Origin: Persicimonas caeni
GTDB taxonomy: Bacteria > Myxococcota_A > Bradymonadia > Bradymonadales > Bradymonadaceae
Reading direction: 5' to 3'
DNA: 64,000 nt
NCBI RefSeq assembly: GCF_006517175.1
Contig: NZ_CP041186.1
Location: forward strand, 248,001 to 312,000
A model generated the notes under the pieces. It had not been told where the DNA came from. It worked only from the letters and a program-made list of their open reading frames with translations, and did no database searches. The translations under genes and the position numbers were made by a program. Positions 51,629-61,700 of this stretch are shown piece by piece (the first letter of the stretch is position 1; the number at the start of each line of letters is the position of its first letter).

Positions 51629-52822
51629 CTAGAAATAATCCGACAACGGCATATAACACCCACGCCCCGCCAACCTGCACAACGCCTGCGCCACGTGCGC
51701 CCCGCCATGGGCGAGTCCGGTGCGCATCGCCGCCGACGCGGTCACCGACCCGCTGAGCATCTGAGCGAGCGCGCGCACGTCGACTGATAGCTCCGCCGGC
51801 GCGTCGACAGCCTCGGCGTGCGTCACTCCGCCGTCGACGCTCACTCGAAATACCCCCGCGTTCCACGCGCAGAAATCGTCACGCACGGCGACGTTGAACG
51901 CGAGCCCTTCGTCTGCCTTCAAGCCACTCAGCGCCGAGGCCACGTCGACCACGCGAGCGTGCAACGGATGGGGGTGCGCCACGATGAAATTCGTCCACTC
52001 CATCACGAGCGGGTCGTCGGCCGGAAGCTGTAGGCGCACTGTGTCGACTTGGCCGGCGAAGTGGTTCATAAAGCCGAAGATATCGAGGCGTCCGGCAGGC
52101 GTGGAGAACGCGTAGTCGAGCACCGTCAGATGCTCCGAGTCGCCATCTCGCTCGAGCTTGATCACGACGTACGCACGCTTCATCGCGAAGACGAACCGCG
52201 GGCTATTCTCGAGCCAGGGAGGCCCTTCGAGGATGCGCGTCCAGTCGTCGCGAACGCCCTCGTCGCGTGCCATCGTAAAGTTGTAGTTCGCGGCCCATTT
52301 TGCGTAGATGTCGCCAATCTGCTCGAGCGACTCCCCTTCGAGTTCGACGCGCTCGATGGCAGGCGGCGAGTCGAAGCGGGCAAAGCGCTCGACGGGTAGT
52401 TCGAAGAAGAAGCCGTTGGAGACCGTCTCCCATCCGAAGCGCCGGTAATAGCGCGTGTCGAAGGGGTACTCGAGACACCAGGCAACGCCGTCGTCGCGAA
52501 GCGTCTCGAGCCCATGCGCCAACAGCGCACGCACGTGGCCTCGCCGCCGGCTCGCCGCCGCCGACACCACGCTGGCGAGCCCGCCCACCGTCGTCGCCTC
52601 ACCGTGCAAATACATCTCGAACGGATACCACGACGCCGAGCTGACGAGCTCCCCGTCATCGAAGCGGCCCCACTTGTACGGCAGCGACGCCTCGTGAACC
52701 TTCTGCACCTCGGTGTTCCTCCAACTCACGTTGTCTTGAAACGCGATTTGGCGAATGCGGTAGAGCGCGTCGAGATCGTCTTCGGTCAGCCTTCGGATGG
52801 AGCAACTGGAATCGGTCGACAT
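51629..52822 (-). CDS. Eis-like GNAT N-acetyltransferase
   Basis: A 397-aa protein with the Eis layout: an N-terminal GNAT domain (SIRRLTEDDLDALYRI, then GLASVVSAAASRRRGHVRALLAHGLETL as the CoA-binding segment, with R-R-G-H in the loop), a second GNAT-like domain (about residues 165-290) and a C-terminal SCP2-like domain closing on DYF, with the terminal carboxylate typical of Eis. ATG 52822 follows AGAGGC. Family members acetylate aminoglycosides or peptide/protein amines; the natural substrate here is unknown. Divergent from the dehalogenase-like gene with 83 bp between them. Confidence 0.85.
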   Translation of the reverse strand: MSTDSSCSIRRLTEDDLDALYRIRQIAFQDNVSWRNTEVQKVHEASLPYKWGRFDDGELVSSASWYPFEMYLHGEATTVGGLASVVSAAASRRRGHVRALLAHGLETLRDDGVAWCLEYPFDTRYYRRFGWETVSNGFFFELPVERFARFDSPPAIERVELEGESLEQIGDIYAKWAANYNFTMARDEGVRDDWTRILEGPPWLENSPRFVFAMKRAYVVIKLERDGDSEHLTVLDYAFSTPAGRLDIFGFMNHFAGQVDTVRLQLPADDPLVMEWTNFIVAHPHPLHARVVDVASALSGLKADEGLAFNVAVRDDFCAWNAGVFRVSVDGGVTHAEAVDAPAELSVDVRALAQMLSGSVTASAAMRTGLAHGGAHVAQALCRLAGRGCYMPLSDYF

Positions 52823-52905
52823 AGATGCCTCTTGAGATGCCACTTGGACACAGAACTCGAGTCGCCTAGGCTAGAGCACACACCCAAGACCGACAACGAC
52901 TAGTT

Positions 52906-53790
52906 ATGGACAAGCTCACTGCCCCCGCCCTGCCCCACTGGCTCGACACGATGCTCCCCTTCGAGCGCTACTGCGTGCGCGTCGACGACCGCACTATGCA
53001 TGTCATGGAGTACGGCGAAGGCCGCCCGGTCCTCATGATTCACGGCAACCCCACCTGGGGCTTTTTGTGGCGCAAGGTCGCCGCCAAGCTCGACCCCAAA
53101 GAGTATCGCTGCATCATGCCCGACCTGGTCGGCCTGGGCCTCTCCGAAAAACCCCACGACCCTGAGGCCCACACCCTCGAGAACCACGCCCGGTGGATGG
53201 GCGAGCTCGTCGACGCCCTCGATCTCGACGACGTCATCCTCGTGGTGCAGGACTGGGGCGGGCCCATCGGCCTGTTGGCGATGGCCGAGCGCGCCGAGCG
53301 CCTGGGCGGCATCGTCCTGGGCAACACCGTCGTCTCCGAGCCCAAAGAGGGCTTCAAGCCCACGCTGTTCCACAGGTTCTCGCAGATGCCCATCGTGAGC
53401 GACCTGGCCTTCCGCGTGCTCGGCTTCCCGCAGGTCGCCCTCGGCATCGCTCAGGGCGACCGCAAGAGCATCTCGGGCGAGATCGCCAAGGCCTACCGCT
53501 GGCCTCTTCGCTCCCTGTCGAACCGCGCCGCCCCGCTGGCGCTCGCCCGCATGGTCCCCGACACCATGGAGCACCCGTCCGTCGCCCCGCTGCAGCGGGT
53601 GCGCGAGTTCTTCACCGACACCGACGTGCCCGTCCAAGTTGTGTGGGGAACGAACGACCCGGTCTTGGGCCGCGTGCTCGGCTGGGTCAAAAAGCTTCGC
53701 CCCGACGCGCCTGTGTGCGAGACCCGCGCCGGCCACTTCCTCCAAGAGGAAGTCCCCGACGACCTCGCCGACGCGGTGCGGGCCATCTGA
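52906..53790 (+). CDS. haloalkane dehalogenase-like alpha/beta hydrolase
   Basis: A 294-aa hydrolase with the dehalogenase catalytic set: oxyanion HGNPTWGFLWR (Asn as halide ligand), nucleophile Asp in VVQDWGGPIGL with the adjacent halide-binding Trp, acid Asp in WGTNDPVLG and base His in AGHFLQEE. This D-W-G-G elbow separates haloalkane dehalogenases from ordinary esterases. The placement of the acid after strand 7 suggests subfamily HLD-I. No signal peptide, so cytosolic. Actual halide activity needs testing because related hydrolases share this set. Confidence 0.85.
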   Translation: MDKLTAPALPHWLDTMLPFERYCVRVDDRTMHVMEYGEGRPVLMIHGNPTWGFLWRKVAAKLDPKEYRCIMPDLVGLGLSEKPHDPEAHTLENHARWMGELVDALDLDDVILVVQDWGGPIGLLAMAERAERLGGIVLGNTVVSEPKEGFKPTLFHRFSQMPIVSDLAFRVLGFPQVALGIAQGDRKSISGEIAKAYRWPLRSLSNRAAPLALARMVPDTMEHPSVAPLQRVREFFTDTDVPVQVVWGTNDPVLGRVLGWVKKLRPDAPVCETRAGHFLQEEVPDDLADAVRAI

Positions 53791-53835
53791 CCGGCGACGC
53801 ATCGAACTCATCGCTTCGGGCGCCGGCCCAAACCA

Positions 53836-53888
53836 AAAAGCCTCTCGTGCGCCCGCAGCATGGAGCCACGGGCGAACAAAAGGCTTTC
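53836..53888. terminator. bidirectional terminator candidate between convergent genes
   Basis: AAAGCCT (53837-53843) pairs with AGGCTTT (53881-53887), and inside it CGCCCG (53850-53855) pairs with CGGGCG (53869-53874). A-rich DNA on the left serves as a T-run for the minus strand. It sits between the ends of the dehalogenase-like gene and the minus-strand gene at 53919. Confidence 0.5.
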
Positions 53889-53918
53889 GTCGGTTCCTGC
53901 GAACGTTTCCGAGAGGCT

Positions 53919-54581
53919 TCAGTCGTAGCGCAGGGTCATGTAGATTTTAGGGTCGTCGAGCTTGTCGACCTTGGCCAGCCAATCGCCTACGGCCTCGGCG
54001 CTCAGGTCGACCGAAGCGATGTCGGTGAAGTCGACGTAGGCGATCTCGACGCCGTCGACGCCCTCTTCGAGCCACTCTTGATTCATGTCCTGGACGCTAA
54101 AGAACTCGTAGGTCGCCTCGTCCGGGTCGTCGCTCGGAAAAGGCACACCGGCCGCCAACACGGCGCACGAAAGCGGGCCGAACGACGCCAAGTAGACCTC
54201 CGGTTCGTCGAACTCGTAGTCCGCCAACAGCGGCACCTTGGCGGCGAGGTCGCTCCAAAAGGCCTCGGGCGCTTCTTCGACCTCGGCCGCCGCATCCTGG
54301 ACCGCCTCGACGCTCACCTCCGCCGGACACCCCCACGTGCTCGCCATCACCGCGGGCACCCCGAAGATGACCTCGAAGGCATACAACGCCATCTCCGGGT
54401 CCTCCGCATGATCGGTCGCCGAGTCGCCCGGCACGATCATCTTGATGTTCGTGCCGTGCTCCTCGTTGAGTTGCTCGACGGCTCCCAGAATCTCCTCGGC
54501 CTGCGCACCGGTCAATTCGCCACCGGTGTCCACCGCATACCCCGCCGCGACCACGCCTGTCGTCTCTTCGCAATAGAGCAT
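53919..54581 (-). CDS. acidic protein of unknown function
   Basis: A 220-aa acidic soluble protein without a signal peptide, starting MLYCEETTGVVAAGYAVDTGGELTGAQ. It has a helix-rich middle (SVEAVQDAAAEVEEAPEAFWSDLAAKVP) and ends DDPKIYMTLRYD. Cys are few. No motif recognised. It is a single gene between two terminator-like hairpins. Confidence 0.62.
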   Translation of the reverse strand: MLYCEETTGVVAAGYAVDTGGELTGAQAEEILGAVEQLNEEHGTNIKMIVPGDSATDHAEDPEMALYAFEVIFGVPAVMASTWGCPAEVSVEAVQDAAAEVEEAPEAFWSDLAAKVPLLADYEFDEPEVYLASFGPLSCAVLAAGVPFPSDDPDEATYEFFSVQDMNQEWLEEGVDGVEIAYVDFTDIASVDLSAEAVGDWLAKVDKLDDPKIYMTLRYD

Positions 54582-54799
54582 CTTCGTTCTCCCTCACTCG
54601 GGTCATGTTGACTGTGCGAAACACACTACCCCAAAGCAGAGCCTGCGCCAACGGCTTGGACAAATTAACCATTCCCCCACGCCCCCCGCCGTGCTGAATT
54701 GCCCCTTCGGGAAAGAGGCTTGGGGGCCGAGGGGCGCGCGGTGCTTGGGCCGCGCGCCCCAAGAGGCAGACGCAGCAAGCCGACGAACCTCAGCACCAC

Positions 54800-54839
54800 A
54801 AAAACGCCCCGCGACGCTCGAGCGTCGCGGGGCGTTTTT
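54800..54839. terminator. perfect 40-bp palindromic bidirectional terminator
   Basis: A perfectly self-complementary stretch: A5, then ACGCCCCGCGACGCTCGAGC-type arm and its complement, then T5. It gives a GC-rich hairpin with a T-run on both strands. It lies 36 bp after the end of the minus-strand gene at 54876. The remainder of 54582-54799 shows no feature. Confidence 0.9.
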
Positions 54840-54875
54840 GATCAACAGAGGACCGTCTCTCTACCTATGCATCGC

Positions 54876-55688
54876 TCACGCCTCGCTGGGCTCGACGACC
54901 ACGTCGTCGGCGGCGGGCTGGGCGGGTGTATCGGGCATGTCGGGTGTGTCGGGCTCGACGGGCACCTGCGGCTCGTCGAGGCCCACCGCGCGCCGGGTCG
55001 TCGGGCGCACCCGGTCGGCCAGGTCGGCGCGGCCGGCCATGATGAACAGCGAGCTGAGCTGGCCGGCGACCCCGCGGTAGATGCGCTCCCAGCGGGCGAC
55101 CACCGCGTCGCGCTCGAGCATGACCTGCTCGGTCTCGCGCGTCTCGGTGCCCAGAGCGTCGAGCGCACCGGCGAGGTTGTCGTGCACGGCGACGAACTCC
55201 TCGCGCATCTTCGCCGAGTCGAACACCGCGCCGAAACGCCCCGGCTCGTTTGCCGGGTACTCGTCGAGGCGGTGGACGATATTGTTCAGCACGGCGAGCA
55301 GTTCGTTAGCCTGCTCGGGGGTGGTCGAGGGGATGCCGTACTTGGTGAGTGCTTCTTCGCCGAGTACCGCTCGGGTGTGGTCGCGTCCGGCCATGATCGC
55401 CGCGCGACCCTCCGCGACATACTGGTCGCGCTTGACGCGCGCGGCGGAGTCTTGTGCAGACTCGTTTGCATAGCGCAAATCGAGCTGCTCCATCAGTTCG
55501 GTCACATTCATAAGCAGCTTCACGCCGGCCTTGGCCATCGTGGTAAGCTGCGAACCTTCAAAACCTTCCAGTCCGTCGAGGTCACCTCCCAACTCGGCGG
55601 TAACCTGCGGGGCGTGGACCCGGCCGGCGTCCGCGACGATGCGCGCATGCTTGACCCGGTTGACGATTTGTACGCTTAGTTCAGACAT
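54876..55688 (-). CDS. helical protein of unknown function
   Basis: A 270-aa soluble, mostly helical protein. ATG 55688 is chosen because AAGGAG lies just upstream; the frame continues further but without a good start. Long charged helices (NVTELMEQLDLRYANESAQDSAARVKRDQYVAEGRAAIMAG and later LGTETRETEQVMLERDAVVARWERIYRGV, quoted here in part for pattern) and a Pro/Asp/Val-rich tail suggest a coiled-coil structural protein. No family recognised. Followed by a strong terminator. Confidence 0.62.
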   Translation of the reverse strand: MSELSVQIVNRVKHARIVADAGRVHAPQVTAELGGDLDGLEGFEGSQLTTMAKAGVKLLMNVTELMEQLDLRYANESAQDSAARVKRDQYVAEGRAAIMAGRDHTRAVLGEEALTKYGIPSTTPEQANELLAVLNNIVHRLDEYPANEPGRFGAVFDSAKMREEFVAVHDNLAGALDALGTETRETEQVMLERDAVVARWERIYRGVAGQLSSLFIMAGRADLADRVRPTTRRAVGLDEPQVPVEPDTPDMPDTPAQPAADDVVVEPSEA

Positions 55689-55869
55689 CACAGTCTCCTT
55701 GGATCCGAGATCCATCTTAAGGGTGGTAAAGAACGCTCCTCTTCCACCACGCTCGTCGAATCTCACGCGCCGTAAGACGCGGAACGACCCCTCCGAACAA
55801 GTGTGACGTGATGCTCTGACCTTACCCGGTGGCCCAAAGGGACACAAGAGGCTGATTTTCTCCACCGGA

Positions 55870-56200
55870 GCAGCTCGTTCGACTTCTCGGCAGAATCTCT
55901 CTGCGTCCGAGCCTCGACGAAGCCGGCTGGGGGGAATCTCTCTGCGTCCGAGCCTCGATGAAGCCGTCGGCCCAGAATCGCTGGGCGTCCGAGCCGCTCG
56001 GAAGCCGTCCGATCCTGCAAAGACAGGTGCAGCCCGGCTCGGCTGGCGAGTAAGTCTGCAGAGAGACGTGTGGTGCAGCTAGGCTCGGGTGTGAGGCTGC
56101 AGAGAGACGTGCGGTGCGTCTCGGAAGCAGTGCGAGGATGGAGCGTGACGTGCCGAGCCGCTCGGAAGGCGTGCGAGGAAAATCTCTGGCCTTCCGACGG
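55870..56200. repeat. degenerate dispersed repeats, second locus
   Basis: Variants of AATCTCTCTGCGTCCGAGCCTCGACGAAGCC and of GCAGAGAGACGTGYGGTGC repeat several times, with the palindrome CCGAGCCGCTCGG at 55989-56001 and 56152-56164. The same vocabulary makes up 10230-10419. No gene is evident in 55689-56416. Confidence 0.7.
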
Positions 56201-56211
56201 GCGCTGCTCGC

Positions 56212-56242
56212 CTGCAAGGCTTACGAATCGAACGCCCTGCAG
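56212..56242. repeat. short hairpin B of the foldback array
   Basis: CTGCAAGGCTT, loop ACGAATCGA, ACGCCCTGCAG: an 11-bp stem with one or two mismatches. It precedes foldback copy 1 and is the same module seen at 58471-58501 and 62824-62854. Confidence 0.75.
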
Positions 56243-56256
56243 GGATTACACGTCTG

Positions 56257-56410
56257 CTATTGAGGTGGAACTACTATTGATGGGCGGACGATCAGATACG
56301 TTTGCGCGTGGCGGTCGCCTTGCAGATAAGCCACGTGGCTATTGGCGTATTGCACCGCCTCGCGCAAACGCCGCGCGTCGTCCGCCCTTCAATAATCACT
56401 CCTTCAATAG
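56257..56410 (+). repeat. 154-bp foldback element, copy 1
   Basis: Starts CTATTGAGG and ends TTCAATAG. The ends form about 35-bp imperfect inverted repeats around GGGCGGACGAT and ATCGTCCGCCC-type arms (here GTCGTCCGCCC), the middle has GTTTGCGCG paired with CGCGCAAAC, and the tip is the palindrome GCCACGTGGC. The element ends 7 bp from the minus-strand stop codon at 56417-56419. Confidence 0.9.
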
Positions 56411-56416
56411 CGGGCG

Positions 56417-58126
56417 CTACGGACGCACCCGATTCACATAAACAGCGCCCGCCCGGCTGGCCGATTGATCCGTCATATCGCCATTCACACCCACGGCGCC
56501 GCCCGACTCTTGAGCGGCCCCCACGAAGAGGTGCTGGCCCGAGCCGCTACACGCCAGGCTGGTACCATAATAATGGCTATTCCCGGCGTTGGGTGCCTTC
56601 ATGTAGGGGAGCGGCGACCAGGTACCCGAGGCATCGCGCTCGTAGAGGAAGACGGCGCCGGAGCGCAGGCTCGCGGTCGATGTGCTCGGATCGGGGTTCA
56701 AGCCGAGACCGGCGCCCGATTCGAGGACGGCAGCGACGGCGAGCAGATCACCATCGGCGTCGAGGGCGACTCTGCTGCCAAATTGGCTGTTTTGCTCCAA
56801 GGGATGGCTGGCTTTGATGTAGGCCTCCTCGGTCCACGTACCGCCCGTGCGCGTGAACACGTAGGCCGCCCCGGTCGCGTTGGTCCCCTCTCTCGTCGCC
56901 CCTACCACCAAGCGGTCTCCCGACAGGTGGAGCGACGATCCGAAGTTAGCGCCCATGAAGGCGTTCGACGCCTTGATATAGTGCTCGAGGGTCCAGTCGC
57001 TGCCGCTGCGTCCGTAGACGAAGACCGCGCCCGACTGTGCGGCCGACGTATCCATCATGTCCCCGCCGATGCCGGTCGCGCCGCTCGACTCGTAGGCCGA
57101 CGAAATGACCATCGTGTCGCCGTCGAGGTCCACGTTCGACCCAAAATAGCCGTTCTGGGTGGGGTTGGGCGGCTTGATATAGTGGGTCTCGGTCCAATCG
57201 CTGCCGTTGCGCTCGAAGACATACGCAGCCCCGATCTCGAGCCCGGTATTGTCGTCGGGGTCGGGGGCGCTCGCCGACGAGTCGCTCTTCTCGGTCATGG
57301 CGCCCACCACGAGGGTATCGCCGCTCAAGGCGATCGCGCCGCCAAACAAATCCCCGTCATCGAAGTTGGACGACGTGAGGGTGGCCTGCGCGGTCCAGGT
57401 ATCACCGCTGCCGGTGTAGACGTGCACGAGCCCGCCCAGGGAATCACCCACGACGAGGGTATCCCCGTCGACGTCGACGCTGACTCCGAAACCATACCCG
57501 CCGGTGCCATTTGGCCGACCACCGCCCACGTCGGGCTTCAAGACCGCAGATTGAGCCCATGTCGAGCCATCCCGCTCGAAGACGTAGACCGCGCCGAGCG
57601 GAAGCCTCGCCGGCTCCCCGACGAAGAGGGTTTGTTCGTCGTCGGACATCGCCACGGACATTCCGAAGTACGCGCCGGCCTGCTGCGTGTCGGCCTTGAG
57701 GTACGCCTCTTGGTAGGTGTCGCAATCGACGCCGAGGGTGGCAAAACACGCGTCGTCGACGCCGCACACGGTATCCGGCCCGGACGCGTCGGCCCCCGCG
57801 GGGCTGACCTTGCCGTCGGCACACGCCACACACGCGCCCGCCTCGACACGCTCGTTCTCGGCGCAGAATTCCGGCTGCTGGGTGCCGGTGTCCGCCGTCG
57901 CGTCCTCGTCGCCGGCGTCGCTGCCGCCATCAGGGGTCGAGCCGGTATCCTCCTGCGGATTGGACGTGTCGGTCGAGCCGGCGTCACCGGCCGCATCACC
58001 TGTGCTCACGTCAGCGCCCGCGTCGAGCGCCGGGTTCTTCTTGGAGTCGTCATCATCGGAACACGCGCCCGCCGCCAGGGCGAGCACACAGAGCAACACA
58101 CAGCCAGTCATTCGATACTTCTTCAT
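56417..58126 (-). CDS. FG-GAP-like beta-propeller lipoprotein
   Basis: A 569-aa lipoprotein (lipobox AAGAC, Cys22) with a D/G/T-rich linker (about residues 25-85) and a short Cys-containing segment (CAENERVEAGACVACADG). The remainder is about seven repeats with cores such as FGxSVAMSDDEQTLFVGEP, GVSVDVDGDTLVVGD and AAYVFERNGSDWTE, which is the integrin-like FG-GAP propeller pattern. One copy of the foldback element lies immediately at its 3' end. Probably a surface binding protein. Confidence 0.85.
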   Translation of the reverse strand: MKKYRMTGCVLLCVLALAAGACSDDDDSKKNPALDAGADVSTGDAAGDAGSTDTSNPQEDTGSTPDGGSDAGDEDATADTGTQQPEFCAENERVEAGACVACADGKVSPAGADASGPDTVCGVDDACFATLGVDCDTYQEAYLKADTQQAGAYFGMSVAMSDDEQTLFVGEPARLPLGAVYVFERDGSTWAQSAVLKPDVGGGRPNGTGGYGFGVSVDVDGDTLVVGDSLGGLVHVYTGSGDTWTAQATLTSSNFDDGDLFGGAIALSGDTLVVGAMTEKSDSSASAPDPDDNTGLEIGAAYVFERNGSDWTETHYIKPPNPTQNGYFGSNVDLDGDTMVISSAYESSGATGIGGDMMDTSAAQSGAVFVYGRSGSDWTLEHYIKASNAFMGANFGSSLHLSGDRLVVGATREGTNATGAAYVFTRTGGTWTEEAYIKASHPLEQNSQFGSRVALDADGDLLAVAAVLESGAGLGLNPDPSTSTASLRSGAVFLYERDASGTWSPLPYMKAPNAGNSHYYGTSLACSGSGQHLFVGAAQESGGAVGVNGDMTDQSASRAGAVYVNRVRP

Positions 58127-58302
58127 TCGAACTTCCTCTCACGATGCTTCAAAGGGGAAAAAAATACGCCGCTCGCCCGCGTCAGGGATGACGCAAAGCG
58201 AGCGGCGCAGAAGAGCAGAAGTCGAATGGGGGGGGTATGGCTAAATTGTCTATGGGAAGGAGGGCGAATCGAAACGCACGCCCTGCAGGGATCACACGCC
58301 TG

Positions 58303-58456
58303 CTATTGAGGTGGAACTACCATTGATGGGCGGACGATCAGATACGTTTGCGCGTAGCGGTCGTCTCGCAGATAAGTCACGTGGCTATTGGCGGATTGCA
58401 CCGCCTCGCGCAAACGCCGCGCATCGTCCGCCCTTCAATAATAGCTCCTTCAATAG
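58303..58456 (+). repeat. 154-bp foldback element, copy 2
   Basis: Same length and folding plan as copy 1, more than 90 percent identical by eye. Located in the gap between the two large lipoprotein genes. It is followed directly by hairpin B. Confidence 0.92.
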
Positions 58457-58470
58457 CGGGCGCTGCTCGC

Positions 58471-58501
58471 CTGCAGGGCGTGCGAATCGAACGCCCTGCA
58501 G
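58471..58501. repeat. short hairpin B between foldback copies
   Basis: CTGCAGGGCGT, loop GCGAATCGA, ACGCCCTGCAG: a perfect 11-bp stem. It joins copies 2 and 3 of the foldback element. Confidence 0.88.
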
Positions 58502-58515
58502 GGATCACACGCCTG

Positions 58516-58669
58516 CTATTGAGGTGGAACTACCATTGATGGGCGGACGATTAGTGACGTTTGCGCGTGGCGGTCGTCTTGCAGATAAGCCACGTGGCTA
58601 TTGGCGTATTGCACCGCCTCGCGCAAACGCCGCGCATCGTCCGCCCTTCAATAATAGCTCCTTCAATAG
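58516..58669 (+). repeat. 154-bp foldback element, copy 3
   Basis: Third full copy, in tandem with copy 2 at a 213-bp period. Differences from copy 2 fall mostly at single positions that do not disturb the arms. Confidence 0.92.
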
Positions 58670-58683
58670 CGGGCGCTGCTGCT

Positions 58684-58720
58684 CTGCAGGGCGTGCGCCT
58701 CGAAAACGCACGCCCTGCAG
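58684..58720. repeat. extended hairpin B at the 3' end of the LamG lipoprotein gene
   Basis: CTGCAGGGCGTGCG, loop CCTCGAAAA, CGCACGCCCTGCAG: a perfect 14-bp stem, 20 bp before the minus-strand stop at 58740. For the minus-strand gene it could act as a terminator, though no T-run follows. Confidence 0.88.
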
Positions 58721-58739
58721 GGATCACACGCCTTCAACC

Positions 58740-61700
58740 TCAAGGCGTCAGCTTCCCGGACGTATACATCCACTCATCGATCGGCCAGACGGACATGTCG
58801 CAGGGATCGGTGGCTCCCATACCTTGCACCACGCTCGACGGCGCGGCGTTGAGGCACCCGCCGAGCACCGCCGGCCAGTCCATGGGCTGGCGACGCCGAT
58901 CGTCGGGCTTGTTGACGTTAGCGCCCAAGAAGTCCAGGGAGGACTCGAGCTTGTTCCTGTCGAGGCCGGGCACCTCGTGCTGCGGCCTGTGACAGGTCAG
59001 GCAGAACTCGTTGCCGGTGTCGTCGGGGCGCTGCGCGTTGTGCGACAGCGCGGGCAGGTCGAGCTTGTCGTCGCGCAGACACTGCGGGGCGGACAGATCG
59101 CGGTGCACCTTGTCGACGCACACGAGCCCCGAGGGCTGCGGCGGCAAATCGGTGGGCCGGTCGTGGGAGCCGAAGGCGAGCTGCTCGCAGCGCTCGACGC
59201 CGTTGTCGTCGACGAGCGTGCCCAACGCCAGGTTGCAGATGAACTCGCCGAGTTGGGTGTCGTGCACGCCGTGTGAGAAGTCATCGGAGTCGCTCAAGGC
59301 GTAGATGCGGAATTCGTCGATCCAGCCGCGGAAGGATTCGCGCGGGGCGGGCCAGCCGGGGGAGTCGAAGTTGGGGCCGGGGTCGCCGACGGCGAACCAC
59401 GACCAGCCGCCGAGCCCGTCGTAGTCCATTCGGAAGCCGCTATCGGGCGCAGTCCCGCCGGTCCAGTCCCACGCCATGGACGCGCCGACGGGCTCACCGT
59501 CGACGTAGACCTGCATCTTGCGCTCTTGCGTGGCGGCGTCGTCGTAGACCTTGACCGCGAAGTTGAAGTAGCTCTCGCGGGTCAGCCCCTGCGCTGTCAG
59601 GGAGACCCGCCTAATGCGCGACCCTTGCGGGGCGGCGGCGTTGTAGGCGACGGCCTCGGCCAGCGACACACCCACCCACGAGTCGTTGGGCCAGAAGAAG
59701 ACCGTGCGCACGGCGTGCGGGTCGGGATCTCGCCAATCGAGCCAGATGGAGTAGAGCCAGTCGCGGTGGCCGGTGTTCTGGTAGCCCATGTCGATGAAGT
59801 CGTTGCGCCCGTCGAGGTATAGGCCCTTGCCGCGCACGCCGCCCAGGGCGACCGGCTCGACGCGCGCCCCGCCGCGCAGGCGCAGCTCGGAGGGCGGCTC
59901 GTTGGCAAAGGGCGCCCTCGCCGGGTAGGCGGTGGAGGCATTTTGCAGGCGCGGGGTTTGGCGGAACTTGAAGTCGGGCCCATCTCCGACGGGCAGCCCA
60001 TAGCGCATCGAGTTGAATTCCTTGTTTTCCGCAGGCACGAAGCCGTCGAGCGGAAAGTAATTGGTACCGTACTTGATATGCGGAGCGTTCATGTGGGCGA
60101 CCACGAACGCGTTGTCGAACAGGTACTCGTCGAAGACCACCTCGGCCATATGCTCGGTGCGGCTGGAGAATCGCCAGACCACGTCGAAGGGAAGCAGCGG
60201 CGAGTAGGCTTCGAAGTAGTTGAGCACGTGCTCCAGAGAGTTGATCTCGGAGGTCGTCGACGGTCGGATCACCAGCGGGTCGCCTTGATACAGCGCCATG
60301 GCGAATTTATAGAGCGGGAAACCAATCTGGTTGTTCCACGGCGCTTCGCCGCCCGTAAAGTCGGTCGGGTTGAGCAGGTTGTCCATCACCACGATCTTGC
60401 CCTGGGTCCACGCACCTAGCGCGACCACTCCGTTGCCGGCCGCCGAGGGGTGTTGGTCCGGGTAGAAGGCAAACGCCGACGATTGCCCGGGGTATTGCCC
60501 CTGGGCGTACCAGGCCTCACGAAAGTCGTTGGTTTGAGCGAAGACGATATTTTTGCCCTCGCGATCAATCCAAGGGTAGCCCCCGATGATGGTGTCTCCG
60601 GGCGCGATGACCTCGCCACGCGAGTCGAGGAAGGCGCGGGTGCCGTCATCGAGCACGCGCGCTCCGTGCGCCAATCCGTAGTCCCCGGCGCGCGGATCTT
60701 CGGCCAAGCAGCTCAACGGCTTGAACAGCGTGAAGGCGTCGGCCTGACAGGCGTCGGAAGCTGGCGCGATGGCATATTGCAGCCCCTTCTGTTGTCCCAT
60801 ATTGACCACCAGCAATCGCCCGTCCGAGGTCGTCACCGGCTCGAAGAAGCTCGCGTGGAGGCTCTCGTCGCCATTCCAGGTGATGTTCTCCTTGCCCGGA
60901 GCGATGCATCCGGGCGCCGTGCACGTGGCCTGGCAATCATCGGTGATGGTCACAACGTCCGAATGCGCCTGCCCGCTGTGGAAGTCGGTGGGCTCGTCCC
61001 TCATCCACTCCTCGAGCCTCACACCTGCGGGCGTTCTCGGGAAGACGTGGGACCTCGCGTTCGGGGTCTGAGGATCTTGGACGAACACCGTGATGTTGCT
61101 CGTTCGGATCTCCCATTTGGAGCCCACTATCCCGGTGGTGGGAAGCGCGGTGGTATGCACGTTGCCCATGATGGTCAGATCGTAGCAGTTGCCCTCATGA
61201 ACTACCCCTGCGATGCGAGCCTCACAAGGCCGTGGGTTGCGCTGCATCGTCAGATCCGTGCCGGGGACCTTGCCTCCACCGGAGACATCGCACAGCGCCA
61301 GTGACCAGACGGGCACCGCGTGGCCGTTGGGATACAACTCGAGGTTGGTGTCGTTGGGATTGAACAACACATGCGATTGATAGGCCGTCTCGTCGAGCAC
61401 GGGTTGCCCGCCGGGTCCGATTTGGCTGTCGTCGTGCATCGCCTCCGGGCGCATCGTCAGAAGCGGGAGCCAACCCCACCCCGGCCGAAAGTACAACCGG
61501 CCGTCGTTGGTCGATCGCGCGTAGGGGACGACCTGGGTGCGCCCGGCAGCGTCCACCCCGTCTGCGGTGAGTGCCGGCGTGGTGACGTCGTCGATGGGCA
61601 GACTAAGCGCATCGAGGTACGGGTCCGATTGGGTGAGCGAAGCGTCCAGGCCGGCAATGGCCGTCGAGATGCCGCGCGTGATGCTCGGCCTCGGCGGGGC

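Noticed and set aside
56465-58309. Plus-strand open frame (614 codons) opposite the FG-GAP-like lipoprotein
   Set aside because: Shadow; the minus-strand protein has a lipobox and propeller repeats.
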